Positions 52,151 to 61,341 of a stretch of 64,000 nucleotides of DNA are shown piece by piece. The notes below the pieces were generated by a model. That model was given only the letters and a program-made list of their open reading frames with translations, searched no databases and was not told the origin of the DNA. Position 1 is the stretch's first letter, and each line of letters starts with the position of its first letter. The stretch comes from Pseudoxanthomonas suwonensis (GTDB lineage: Bacteria > Pseudomonadota > Gammaproteobacteria > Xanthomonadales > Xanthomonadaceae): contig QFNC01000001.1 of assembly GCA_003240695.1 (NCBI GenBank), positions 186,001 to 250,000 on the forward strand, given 5' to 3'. The position numbers and the translations under genes were made by a program.

Positions 52151-52815
52151 CAGCGGTCCTCCCGATCGTGGCGGATGCGTTGCAGCGCATCAGGATACTG
52201 GTGTGCCAGACTGTCCAGATCGTCGATGGCAAGGCCCAGATCGTGCACCCGACCATCGCGCAGGGTGTACACCCAGCCGTGCACGGTCAACGGCTGGCCG
52301 CGCGACCAGGCATCGCGCACGATGGTGCTCTGGCACACGTGCGACACCTGTTCCAGAACGTTCAGTTCGCACAGGCGGTCGTGGCGCAGGGTGTGGTCGG
52401 TTTGCGCGGCCAGGATGTCGGCGTGCTTCAGCGCCACGTCGCCGACATGCCGGATCCAGTTGTCCACCAGTCCCAGGCGTGCCTGATGCAGCGCGGCATG
52501 CACGCCGCCGCAGCCGTAGTGGCCCACCACCAGGATGTGGCGGACCTTCAGCACGTCCACGGCGAACTGGATCACCGACAGGCAGTTCAGGTCGGTGTGC
52601 ACCACCACATTGGCGATATTGCGATGCACGAACACTTCGCCGGGTGCCACATCGACGACCTGATTTGCCGGCACGCGCGAATCCGAGCAGCCGATCCACA
52701 GGTATTCGGGCGCCTGCTGGCTGGCGAGGCGACGGAAGAATGCCGAATCCTCCGCCGCGACGCGCTCGGACCAGGCACGGTTGTTGTCCAGCAGGTGCTG
52801 CAGGGAGGAGCTCAT
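52150..52815 (-). CDS. can: Beta-class carbonic anhydrase
   Basis: A 221-residue beta-carbonic anhydrase interconverting CO2 and bicarbonate. Zinc ligands are Cys in IGCSDSRVPA and His-x2-Cys in GHYGCGGV, with Asp-Arg dyad in SDSR. Length is typical of Can. The start ATG is preceded by GGGAGG. It lies between the aldehyde dehydrogenase and RidA genes on the same strand, overlapping RidA by one base, which makes it part of the kynurenine operon rather than a stand-alone housekeeping gene. Confidence 0.93.
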   Translation of the reverse strand: MSSSLQHLLDNNRAWSERVAAEDSAFFRRLASQQAPEYLWIGCSDSRVPANQVVDVAPGEVFVHRNIANVVVHTDLNCLSVIQFAVDVLKVRHILVVGHYGCGGVHAALHQARLGLVDNWIRHVGDVALKHADILAAQTDHTLRHDRLCELNVLEQVSHVCQSTIVRDAWSRGQPLTVHGWVYTLRDGRVHDLGLAIDDLDSLAHQYPDALQRIRHDREDR

Positions 52816-52852
52816 GTCCGACAGTGTACGGGGTGCGCCGTGGCAGTCGGGA

Positions 52853-54286
52853 TCACGGGTCGAGACCGCCGATGCACACGTTGCGCGGTTCTGTGAAGAA
52901 ACGCATGGCCTCCAGGCCACCCTCGCGCCCCAGTCCCGACTGGCCCATGCCGCCGAACGGAGTGCGCAGATCGCGCAGCATCCAGCTGTTGATCCACACG
53001 ATCCCGGCCTGCAACCGTGCTGCCATGCGATGGGCGCGGGCCAGATCACGGGTCCACACCGATGCCGACAGCCCGTAGTCGACTGCATTGGCCAGCGCCA
53101 GCGCGTCATCGTCGCTGTCGAAGGCCTGCAGGGTGACGACCGGTCCGAAGATCTCCTCGCGGTTGGTGACGCAGTCCGGCCCCAGCTGTTCGATCACGGT
53201 TGGTGCGATGAACCAGCCCGGCCGGTCGACGGCATGGCCGCCGCACAGCACGCGCCCGCCTTCGTCGCGGGCTTGGACAATGGCCGACATGATCTTGTCG
53301 AAATGCGCCTGCGACACCACCGGGCCGAGTTGCGTGGCTGGATCGAACGGGTCGCCGACCGCCAATGTCCGCGCGCGCGCGACGAACGCAGCGCGCAAAG
53401 CGGGGTAGATGTCGCGTTCGATCAGGATGCGCGAGCCGCACAAGCAGATCTGCCCGCTGTTCTGGAAGGCCGAGCGCAGCAGCGTGTCCAGGTGCGTTTC
53501 CCAGTCGCTGTCGGCGAACACCAGCGTGGCGTTCTTGCCGCCCAGTTCCAGCGACATCTTCTTCAGCTGCGGTGCTGCGATGCCGGCGATGTGCCGGCCG
53601 ACCGCGGTGCTGCCGGTGAAGGTGACGGCTTTCACCTGCGGGTGCGACACCAGCGCCTGTCCGGCATCCGGACCGCTGCCGTGCACGATGTTCAGCACGC
53701 CCGGCGGCAGGCCAATCTCGCCCGACAGTTCGCCCAGCAGCGCGGCGGTCATCGGCGTGACTTCGGACGGTTTCGCCACCACGGTGTTGCCGGCGGCGAG
53801 CGCCGGGGCGATCTTCCAGGTGAACAGGTACAGCGGCAGGTTCCACGGCGAGATCGCGCCGACCACGCCCAGCGGTTGCCGCAGGGTGTAGTTCAGTCCC
53901 GCTTCGCCATGGTGCGATTCGCCGGAAAACTGGGTCGCGGCATCGGCGAAGAAATGCAGGTTGCTGATCGCACGCGGGATTTCAGCATCGCGCGTGAGGG
54001 CGAACGGTTTGCCGGTGTCGCACGATTCCAGTCGTGCCACGTCGTCCAATCGCTGTTGCAGTGCGTCGCCCAGACGACGCAGCCACGCGGCACGCTCGCT
54101 GTTGCGCAGGCCGCTCCAAGCGGGATAGGCCGCGCGCGCCGCAGCAACGGCTTGCCCGACATCGTCGGCATTGCCGGCCGCGACGTCGGCGACCTTCCTG
54201 CCCAGTGCCGGATCGTGCACGGGCAGATGCATTCCACTGCCGCCTGCCGAGGCATGCCCGTTGATCCAGTGCGTGATCGATTGCAT
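52853..54286 (-). CDS. Aldehyde dehydrogenase, 2-aminomuconic semialdehyde type
   Basis: A 477-residue NAD-dependent aldehyde dehydrogenase. Visible are SPWNLPLYLFTWKIAPALAAG, GSTAVGRHIAG, catalytic Glu in LELGGKNATLVF, and catalytic Cys in GQICLCGSRIL. In this operon it should oxidise 2-aminomuconate-6-semialdehyde to 2-aminomuconate (AMSDH/NbaE). It is the first gene, and the carbonic anhydrase gene starts 37 nt after its stop. Confidence 0.9.
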   Translation of the reverse strand: MQSITHWINGHASAGGSGMHLPVHDPALGRKVADVAAGNADDVGQAVAAARAAYPAWSGLRNSERAAWLRRLGDALQQRLDDVARLESCDTGKPFALTRDAEIPRAISNLHFFADAATQFSGESHHGEAGLNYTLRQPLGVVGAISPWNLPLYLFTWKIAPALAAGNTVVAKPSEVTPMTAALLGELSGEIGLPPGVLNIVHGSGPDAGQALVSHPQVKAVTFTGSTAVGRHIAGIAAPQLKKMSLELGGKNATLVFADSDWETHLDTLLRSAFQNSGQICLCGSRILIERDIYPALRAAFVARARTLAVGDPFDPATQLGPVVSQAHFDKIMSAIVQARDEGGRVLCGGHAVDRPGWFIAPTVIEQLGPDCVTNREEIFGPVVTLQAFDSDDDALALANAVDYGLSASVWTRDLARAHRMAARLQAGIVWINSWMLRDLRTPFGGMGQSGLGREGGLEAMRFFTEPRNVCIGGLDP

Positions 54287-54397
54287 CCTGACAGCATAGC
54301 GTCAGCCCGAGCATGGCGGCATGACGTGTCCGGATTGCACAGTGCATCGCGTTTGATCCTGTAGGCCGACTGGTGCCTGCAAACAGAATACGAATCC

Positions 54398-54841
54398 ATG
54401 TTGCACAAATCCTTCCTTTCGATCGCATGCCTGTCCACTGCAGGCCTGCTGTGTGCCGACGTCCAAGCCCAGAGCAACTGCTCGATGCCGTTCCAGCGCA
54501 ACGGCTCCATTTCCATGCCGGTCGGCTACTCGGGATCCACGGCCAGCATCGCCGTGCCCACCGGCTACCGCCTGCGCGTGGACATGGTCAGCGTGTCGCA
54601 GCGCATGGCCAGTGCCAGTTCGCGAGCCACTGTGGAAGTGGCTTCGTATGCCGGCGGCTATTATGCCGCCTACACGTTGCCGGTCCAGGAAGGCTACTAC
54701 CCACAGGACCGCATCGCCACCCAGCAAGTCAGCCTGTATGCGGATTCCGTTTCTGCGCTGTACGTCAGGGCCTATCGTGGCACGGAGACGTCCACCGCTT
54801 CCTGGGCACAGTATTCGGTGAGTGGCTGTCTGGTGTCCTGA
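54398..54841 (+). CDS. Small secreted protein of unknown function
   Basis: A 147-residue protein with a Sec signal peptide (MLHKSFLSIACLSTAGLLCADVQAQ; positions 1-25, cleavage after VQA). The mature part is Ser/Thr/Tyr-rich, beta-predicted, with a Cys at the mature N-terminus (SNCSMPF) and another at the end (SGCLVS), which may form a disulfide. No family recognised. It lies alone between the divergent kynurenine operon and alr. Confidence 0.65.
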   Translation: MLHKSFLSIACLSTAGLLCADVQAQSNCSMPFQRNGSISMPVGYSGSTASIAVPTGYRLRVDMVSVSQRMASASSRATVEVASYAGGYYAAYTLPVQEGYYPQDRIATQQVSLYADSVSALYVRAYRGTETSTASWAQYSVSGCLVS

Positions 54842-55022
54842 TCGCCGGTCACGCGGTTTCCGCGGCGGATCGGGTTGCCGAATGCGGTGGTCCGAGCCGT
54901 CCGTTTCCGCAGAATCATCGCGTGGACCTGCCATGACCGCACTGGCGGCATTGTTTTGGCAGGCCGCTTCCGATGTGGCGATAATGGTGCATTGCCGCAA
55001 CCGGCGCCTTCCGAACGAACGC

Positions 55023-56114
55023 ATGTCCCGTCCGCTGCACGCCAGCATCCGCACCCACGCGCTGCATCACAATGCCGAGCTGATCCGGAGCCGCGCGCCG
55101 CACAGTCGCATGCTGGCGATGGTGAAGGCCGATGCCTACGGCCACGGCCTGGAAACCGTCGTCCGGGCGCTGCCGCAGGCCGATGCCTTCGGCGTGGCCG
55201 CGCTCAGCGAGGCGCGACGCATCCGTGCCATCGGTAGCACCGTGCCGATCGTGCTGATGTCCGGCCCGGACCACGCCGAGGATCTGGCCGAACTGCGGCA
55301 ACTGTCGCTCGCCTGCGTGATCCATCATCCCGATCAAGTTGCGCTGCTGGAGCAGGCGCCGGCCGGTCCGCCATTGCACTGCTGGCTGAAGATCGACAGC
55401 GGCATGCACCGGCTGGGCATCGCGCCGGAAGATGTGCATGCCATCCATGCGCGGCTGAGCGCGTGTGCGGCCGTGCACCCGGAGCTGGTGTTCATGACCC
55501 ATTTCGCCAGCTCCGACGAGACCGACCTGCACACGCGCGGTGGCGCCATGACCCTGCGCCAGCTGCAGCTGTTCGAACAGGTGACTGCCGGTCTGCCCGG
55601 CCTGCGTTCGCTGGCCAATTCAGCGGCGATCCTGGACTGGCCGCAGACCCATGCCGACTGGGTGCGGCCGGGTGGCGCGCTGTACGGCATGAGCGTGGCG
55701 GCCGGCAAACCCGGCCCGGACTACGGTCTGCAACCGGTGATGCAGCTGGACACGCGGCTGCTGTCGGTCAAGACCGTGCGCGGCGGCGAACGCGTCGGTT
55801 ATTCGTCCCTGTGGGAAGCGCCGGAGGACATGCCGATCGGCATCGCGGCCGTGGGCTATGGCGATGGCTATCCGCGGCTGGCGCCCTCGGGGACGCCGGT
55901 GCTGCTCGAAGGACAGCCTGTGCCGCTGATCGGCCGGGTGTCGATGGACATGATCGCGCTGGATCTGCGCGAACGGCCGCAGGCACGCGTGGGCGATGCC
56001 GTGCGGCTGTGGGGGGATGGGCTGCCCGTGGACACGGTGGCCGCGCACTGCGACACCATCGGCTATGCGCTGACCTGCGCCGTGACCGGACGCGTGCCGC
56101 GGGTGCCCGGTTGA
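55023..56114 (+). CDS. alr: Alanine racemase
   Basis: A 363-residue fold-type III PLP racemase making D-alanine for peptidoglycan. The PLP lysine is in MVKADAYGHG near residue 36. The second catalytic Tyr is in the block SLWEAPEDMPIG region, with GYGDGYPR and the conserved IGRVSMDMIALDL near the end. The ATG at MSRPLHA is chosen; the frame is open upstream to 54822, without similarity. It starts 181 bp after the secreted-protein gene. Confidence 0.93.
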   Translation: MSRPLHASIRTHALHHNAELIRSRAPHSRMLAMVKADAYGHGLETVVRALPQADAFGVAALSEARRIRAIGSTVPIVLMSGPDHAEDLAELRQLSLACVIHHPDQVALLEQAPAGPPLHCWLKIDSGMHRLGIAPEDVHAIHARLSACAAVHPELVFMTHFASSDETDLHTRGGAMTLRQLQLFEQVTAGLPGLRSLANSAAILDWPQTHADWVRPGGALYGMSVAAGKPGPDYGLQPVMQLDTRLLSVKTVRGGERVGYSSLWEAPEDMPIGIAAVGYGDGYPRLAPSGTPVLLEGQPVPLIGRVSMDMIALDLRERPQARVGDAVRLWGDGLPVDTVAAHCDTIGYALTCAVTGRVPRVPG

Positions 56115-56203
56115 ATCGGTCGATGCCGCGTTCGCGCGCCAGACACATGCATTGACCGCCTTGCGCACGCATGATTCACTGCAGTTTTCGGGGGGAGAAC
56201 CGC

Positions 56204-57691
56204 ATGAACCGTAGTGCGCAGCGCCGCCGCTCACGCCGCGAGGCGATGTCGAAGGTCGACACCGCCTGGCTGCGCATGGAACGTCCCAGCAATCCGATGA
56301 TGATCACCGGCGTGCTGATGTTCAACGAACGGATGGACATCCAGCGGCTGCGGCGTCTGGTCACGCAGCGCTTCCTGGCCTACGAACGCTTCACCCAGAA
56401 GCCGGTGGAAACCGCAGCGGGCGCGTTCTGGAAGACTGATTCCGCCTTCGACATCGACTGGCACGTACAGCTCACCGCGCTGCCGGGCCACGGCGACCAG
56501 CGCGAACTGGAGGAACTCACCGGCCAGCTGGCGTCCACGCCGATGGACCACGGCCGGCCGCTGTGGCAATTCCATCTGGTGGAAAAGTACCGCGGCGGCT
56601 CGGCGCTGATCGCCCGCATCCACCACTCGTATGCCGATGGCATCGCCCTTGTGCAGGTGCTGCTGTCGCTGACCGACACCCGCCGCGATCCGCAGAAGTC
56701 GCATCACCTCACCCACGCCTGGCTGAAGGACGACGGCGCCGCCGTGGCCCAGCGCGTCGGCGCGGTGCAGCGCTACATGGGCATGGGCATGGAAGTGGTG
56801 GAAAAGGGCATGGAGATGTACCGCGATCCCACCTTGGCCGCGGTGCTGGCGCGCGAGGGCAGCGACATCGGCAAGGAACTGCTGTCCGTGCTGACCCTGC
56901 CCAACGATCCGCCATCGCTGCTGCGCGGCCGCCTGGGCACCAGCAAGCGCGTGGCCTGGGCCGATCCGCTCGATCTGGAGGAGGTCAAAGCGGTCGGCCG
57001 TGCCTGCGACTGCACCGTCAACGACGTGCTGATGGCCACCGCGGCCGGCCTGCTGCGGCAGTACATGATCGAGCGCGGCGAGGCGGTGGACGGCCTGACC
57101 CTGCGCGCCACCGTGCCGGTGAACCTGCGCCCGCTGGAACATGCCAAGAAGCTGGGCAACCACTTCGGCCTGGTGTTCCTGGATCTGCCCGTGGGCGAAC
57201 CCAACCCGATTGCGCGGCTGCAGCGGGTGGCGGCCTCGATGCGTGAGCTGAAGGGCTCGAAGCAGGCGGTGCTGGCCTACGGTCTGCTGGTGGCCCTGGG
57301 GATGGCGCCGACGGCAGTGCAGGGGGCCGCACTCGATCTGCTCAGCCTGAAGGCCAGTGCCGTGGCCACCAACGTGCCCGGCCCGCAGCAGCCGCTGTAC
57401 ATGGCGGGATGCGCCATCGAGCAGATGATGTTCTGGGTACCGCAGACCGGCTCGATCGGCATCGGCCTGTCCATTCTCAGCTACAACGGTCACGTGCAGT
57501 TCGGGCTGATCGCCGATGGCCGTCTGGTGCCCGATCCGCACGCGGCGATCCGGCACTTCCGTTCCGAGTTCGACAAGCTGCTGTACCTGGCGCTGATGGG
57601 CGACTGGGACATCGCACTGGCTCCGGCTACGGCCGATGCGATCATCGATGCAGTCCAACCGGCGACTGAATCCGAACCGGCTGGCGCGTGA
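56204..57691 (+). CDS. Wax ester synthase/diacylglycerol acyltransferase (WS/DGAT)
   Basis: A 495-residue acyltransferase of the bifunctional WS/DGAT family. The catalytic HHxxxDG motif is at residues 140-146 (HHSYADG). Other family blocks are FMSKVDTAWLRMERPSNPMM at the N-terminus, PMDHGRPLWQFHLVE, and the C-terminal ATNVPGPQQPLYMAGC. It esterifies acyl-CoA with a long-chain alcohol (wax ester) or diacylglycerol (triacylglycerol). The ATG follows GGGGGAG; it is the second Met of a longer frame. With the acyl-CoA reductase at 11760-13748 it completes a wax-ester pathway. Confidence 0.92.
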   Translation: MNRSAQRRRSRREAMSKVDTAWLRMERPSNPMMITGVLMFNERMDIQRLRRLVTQRFLAYERFTQKPVETAAGAFWKTDSAFDIDWHVQLTALPGHGDQRELEELTGQLASTPMDHGRPLWQFHLVEKYRGGSALIARIHHSYADGIALVQVLLSLTDTRRDPQKSHHLTHAWLKDDGAAVAQRVGAVQRYMGMGMEVVEKGMEMYRDPTLAAVLAREGSDIGKELLSVLTLPNDPPSLLRGRLGTSKRVAWADPLDLEEVKAVGRACDCTVNDVLMATAAGLLRQYMIERGEAVDGLTLRATVPVNLRPLEHAKKLGNHFGLVFLDLPVGEPNPIARLQRVAASMRELKGSKQAVLAYGLLVALGMAPTAVQGAALDLLSLKASAVATNVPGPQQPLYMAGCAIEQMMFWVPQTGSIGIGLSILSYNGHVQFGLIADGRLVPDPHAAIRHFRSEFDKLLYLALMGDWDIALAPATADAIIDAVQPATESEPAGA

Positions 57692-57788
57692 ATCGCATTG
57701 GCGTCCTCACTTGCGGCTGACATCCGCATCGGTAGCTTGCGTTCCTGAATATCTGAACGGGCGCAGCCCACCGATCCGAGGAGCCATC

Positions 57789-58466
57789 ATGACGACGAAA
57801 TCCAGCATCACTATTGCCACCGGTCTGGCAGCTGCCATGTTGCTGAGCAGCTGTGCCACCTACACCGGCCAGACCAGCGATCCGAACGATCCCAACCGCA
57901 CCCGCAACAATGCATTGATCGGCGCCGGAATCGGTGCCGCTGTGGGCCTGCTCAGCGGTTCGGATGCCACCGAACGCCGTCAGCGCGCGCTGGTCGGTGC
58001 GGGCGTGGGTGGCCTGGCCGGGGGTGCCATCGGCGTGTACCAGGATCGCCAGGAAGCGGCCTTGCGCCAGCGCATGGCCGGTACCGGCGTGGATGTGGTG
58101 CGCCAGGGCGACAACATCACCCTGAACATGCCCAGCAACATCACCTTCGCCTTCGACAGCTCGAATCTGGATCCGAAGTTTTACCCGGTTCTGGACGGCG
58201 TGGCGGCCACGCTCCAGGAATACAACCAGACCATCGTGGAAGTGGCCGGCCATACCGACAGCGTGGGTGCGGAGGGCTATAACCAGCAGCTGTCGGTGCA
58301 GCGCGCCAATGCCGTGGGCAACTACCTGATGGGCAAGGGGCTGGTGCGGGACCGCTTCATCATCACCGGTGCGGGTGAAACCCGGCCGGTGGCCAGCAAC
58401 GAGACCGATGCCGGGCGTGCCCAGAACCGTCGCGTGGAAGTGACGCTGGTGCCGGTGCGCAGCTGA
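57789..58466 (+). CDS. OmpA-family outer-membrane lipoprotein
   Basis: A 225-residue YiaD/OprL-like protein. The lipoprotein signal ends in LLSSCAT (Cys22). A glycine-zipper region (about 45-90; GAGIGAAVGLLSG, GAGVGGLAGGAIGV) follows, then the OmpA_C peptidoglycan-binding domain (about 115-222; VAGHTDSVGAEGYNQQLSVQ, NRRVEVTLVP). It probably tethers the outer membrane to peptidoglycan. The first ORF start upstream has no similarity. A clear terminator follows. Confidence 0.92.
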   Translation: MTTKSSITIATGLAAAMLLSSCATYTGQTSDPNDPNRTRNNALIGAGIGAAVGLLSGSDATERRQRALVGAGVGGLAGGAIGVYQDRQEAALRQRMAGTGVDVVRQGDNITLNMPSNITFAFDSSNLDPKFYPVLDGVAATLQEYNQTIVEVAGHTDSVGAEGYNQQLSVQRANAVGNYLMGKGLVRDRFIITGAGETRPVASNETDAGRAQNRRVEVTLVPVRS

Positions 58467-58492
58467 TCGATTGCCACCGATGGCGAAGACAT

Positions 58493-58521
58493 AAAACGGG
58501 CCGCTTGCAGCGGCCCGTTTT
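58493..58521 (+). terminator. Rho-independent terminator after the OmpA-family gene
   Basis: AAAACGGGCCGCT-TGC-AGCGGCCCGTTTT: a perfect 13-bp stem with 3-nt loop and T-run on both strands, 27 nt past the stop. It can also serve the convergent TonB-receptor gene, which ends at 58608. Confidence 0.9.
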
Positions 58522-58607
58522 CTGTCGCGTGAATTGCCATGAACGAGTTGCCATGGCCGAAAATGCCGGCAATCCGACGTCCGTGACGGAACTGCCGGCC
58601 TTGGTGA

Positions 58608-61253
58608 TCAGAACGATGCGGACAGCGACAGCGAATAGGTCACGCCCGGATCGTAGCGGTTCACTTCGACCTCGGCACCGTTGCGGGTCTGGTATTCGCG
58701 GTACTCGGTGTCGAGCAGATTGCGCGCGGAAAACCCGACGGTCATGTCGATGCCGCCGAGGATGAAACCCTTGCGCAGGACCAGGTCGAGCTGGGTGCCC
58801 GGTTTCACCTGGTAATCCGGCTGTCCCGGACGGCCACGGGCGCTGATCCGATCGCTGACATGATTGGCCACCAGCATGATCTGGCTGCCGCTGTCGGGGC
58901 TTTCGATGCCGAACTGCAGGTTGGCGATGTGCTCCGACTGACCCTGCATGGGTGCACCGTCGCGCACGAACAACAGTGCATCGACCGGCGTGGCATAACC
59001 GTAGGGATGCACCCTGTCGCCGGCGCCGGCCTTGATTTCCGAATCCGACCAGGTGTAGTTGCCGGACAGGAACAGGCGGTTTTCCGCACCCAGCCAGGAC
59101 CACGCGAACGGGCTGCCCAGATAGGTCTTCGCTTCCAGTTCCAGACCCAGCAGGCGCGCTTCCGGCGCATTCAGGAAGCTCTGGAAAATGGTGCCGCCGG
59201 CCTCGTTGATGTTGGCCTCGATCGGATTATCGATCTGCTTGTAGAACAGGCCGGCGGTGACATGCTCGCCCGGGCGGAAAAACCACTCGTAGCGCACGTC
59301 GGCATTCATCAGCTCGCTGTCCTGCAGATACGGGTTGCCGTAGAACAGGCGGTCGCTGTCCGGATCGGTGTATTGCTGGGGCGCCATTTCGCGGAACTGC
59401 GGCCTGGCGATGGTCTGCGACAGGCCGAAGCGGATCTGCTGGTTTTCCGCGAAATTCCAAGTCAGCGTGGCCGACGGTAGCGCATAATCCTTTTCAAGCG
59501 GCTGCACCCCGGTTTCCGGCGTGCCGCTGAAGATGTCGTAGGGCATCACTGCCTGGGTGGCGTCTTCGTAGCGCACGCCCACGGTACTGCGCAGGGTGGG
59601 GTTGAATTCGATCTCGCCCTGCAGATAGGCGGCGCGCACCTTCAGCGTGGCGTCGTAGGCTGCCGATCCGAAGCCGCCGGTGGTTTCGCGCAGCCGCAGC
59701 AGGTCCTGGCTCAGGTTGTAGTCGGAAAACAGGAAATCCGGACGCTGGTAGCGATTCAGGAACGGCAGCGCGCCATCCAGGGCGAGAAAGCGGAATTCGC
59801 GGCTCTCGGCAGTGCGGTCGTTGTCCGAGTATGACAGGCCACCGCTCAGGATCACGGTGCGGTCCTCGATCGGCAGGCGCCAGGTCACGTCCACCGCGCC
59901 GCTGACAACCTTGTCGTCGACATGGCTGAAACGGGTGTAGTTCTGCTGGCGGCTGCCGTCGTGGGTCCAGTGGCCGTCGATCTTCTCGAAGCGGATGCCC
60001 TTCTCGTACGGCACGTTGCGACGCGCGCGGGCGTAAGCCAGGCGCCAGTCGATGGTCAGGTCGTCGTATTCACCGAACTGGTGCTTGCCCGTCAGCTGGT
60101 GGTTGAACAGGTCGCGCTCGAACCATTCGGTGTAGTCGTCGCGCACCTCGTTGCCGGAAAACAGGATGTCGGTGCCGGCGCGGCTGCGGGTTTCCTTGCT
60201 GGTGTCGTGCACGTACAGCGTGGTCAGTCCGAAGGTATGCTGGCCGTACTCCACGCCCGCGCCCAGCAGCACGTTCACGCGGGCATCGTTTTGGGTGGAG
60301 AGGAATTCGTAATCGCGGTCCAGCTCCAGTGCGCTGCTGGTGAAGAAGCCTTCCTGCTGGGTGCCGAACTTGGTGCGCCACTGGTTTTCGAAGCCGGCCA
60401 CTGCGATGAAACCGATGCGGCCGCCGTCCGGGGTCAGGTCGGTGGTGTAGCCGGCGCTGGCACCGACGTTCCAGTCCGGATCGATGCTGTCGTTTTCCTG
60501 CAGGAGGTTGACGCTGGCATTCTCGAAACTTCGGCCGATGCGGCGGATGTCCTCGCGGGTGAAGTTGCCCATGTCCACACGTTGTCCGCTCGCAATCGCA
60601 TCCTTCAGCGCAGCCGGCATCTTGCGGGTGCCGTCGTCGTAACCCCAGATGTCGCTGTCGCCGCCGCCGTAATGGGTCAGGCCTTTTTCGCCGGTGGTGA
60701 CGCTGTTGCCGCCGCCGCCGATCTGGACCGAGAGGAAATTCTCGCGCGGGATGGTCAACGCCTGCATGTCGATCACGCCACCGCCGAATTCGCCCGGATA
60801 CTTCGCCGAATAGGTTTTCTGCACGGTGATGCCCTGCAGCACCTCGGCCGGGAACAGATCCAGCGGCACCACGCGCTGCATCGGCTCCGGGCTGGGCAGC
60901 GGCGAGCCGTTCATCATCGCCGAGGAATAGCGCTCGTTCAGGCCGCGCACGAACACGAACTTGTCGTTGGCCACGCTAACGCCGGTGACGCGGGTCAACG
61001 CATCGGCGGCGCTGTCGTCGCCGGTGCGCTCGAAGTCCTCGCGGGTCACGAACGAGGCCACTTCAGCCGTTTCCAGCATCGGCTGCGGGATGTAGTCGCC
61101 CCGCACCTGCACGGCATCGAGAGTGGTGGCTTCGGTGGGCGGCGTTTCATCCTGCGACGACGGGGCGTCGGTGGACTGGGCCAGTGCCACCGGCGAGGCG
61201 ATCAGAGCGGCCACGGCCAGGAACAGCCCGCTGCGTTTGGGAAGCATCATCAT
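58608..61253 (-). CDS. TonB-dependent outer-membrane receptor
   Basis: An 881-residue receptor with a signal peptide (about residues 1-26, MMMLPKRSGLFLAVAALIAS... ending ALAQ), a plug domain (about 55-175; VANDKFVFVRGLNERYSSAM, GVIDMQALTIPRE) and a C-terminal beta barrel ending in aromatic-rich YSLSLSASF. The ATG with AAGG upstream is chosen; another ATG lies 15 nt upstream. It follows, 88 bp downstream on the same strand, a beta-helix lipoprotein that probably works with it. The substrate is unknown; receptors of this RGLNERY subtype are common in Xanthomonads and Caulobacter. Confidence 0.93.
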   Translation of the reverse strand: MMMLPKRSGLFLAVAALIASPVALAQSTDAPSSQDETPPTEATTLDAVQVRGDYIPQPMLETAEVASFVTREDFERTGDDSAADALTRVTGVSVANDKFVFVRGLNERYSSAMMNGSPLPSPEPMQRVVPLDLFPAEVLQGITVQKTYSAKYPGEFGGGVIDMQALTIPRENFLSVQIGGGGNSVTTGEKGLTHYGGGDSDIWGYDDGTRKMPAALKDAIASGQRVDMGNFTREDIRRIGRSFENASVNLLQENDSIDPDWNVGASAGYTTDLTPDGGRIGFIAVAGFENQWRTKFGTQQEGFFTSSALELDRDYEFLSTQNDARVNVLLGAGVEYGQHTFGLTTLYVHDTSKETRSRAGTDILFSGNEVRDDYTEWFERDLFNHQLTGKHQFGEYDDLTIDWRLAYARARRNVPYEKGIRFEKIDGHWTHDGSRQQNYTRFSHVDDKVVSGAVDVTWRLPIEDRTVILSGGLSYSDNDRTAESREFRFLALDGALPFLNRYQRPDFLFSDYNLSQDLLRLRETTGGFGSAAYDATLKVRAAYLQGEIEFNPTLRSTVGVRYEDATQAVMPYDIFSGTPETGVQPLEKDYALPSATLTWNFAENQQIRFGLSQTIARPQFREMAPQQYTDPDSDRLFYGNPYLQDSELMNADVRYEWFFRPGEHVTAGLFYKQIDNPIEANINEAGGTIFQSFLNAPEARLLGLELEAKTYLGSPFAWSWLGAENRLFLSGNYTWSDSEIKAGAGDRVHPYGYATPVDALLFVRDGAPMQGQSEHIANLQFGIESPDSGSQIMLVANHVSDRISARGRPGQPDYQVKPGTQLDLVLRKGFILGGIDMTVGFSARNLLDTEYREYQTRNGAEVEVNRYDPGVTYSLSLSASF

Positions 61254-61341
61254 CGAGACCTTGTGCATGGAAATACGTGCAAGCCACCGGCAGAACGACG
61301 CGTGGCCGTTCTGCCGGTGTGTGAACATGCGCCGTGCGGAA

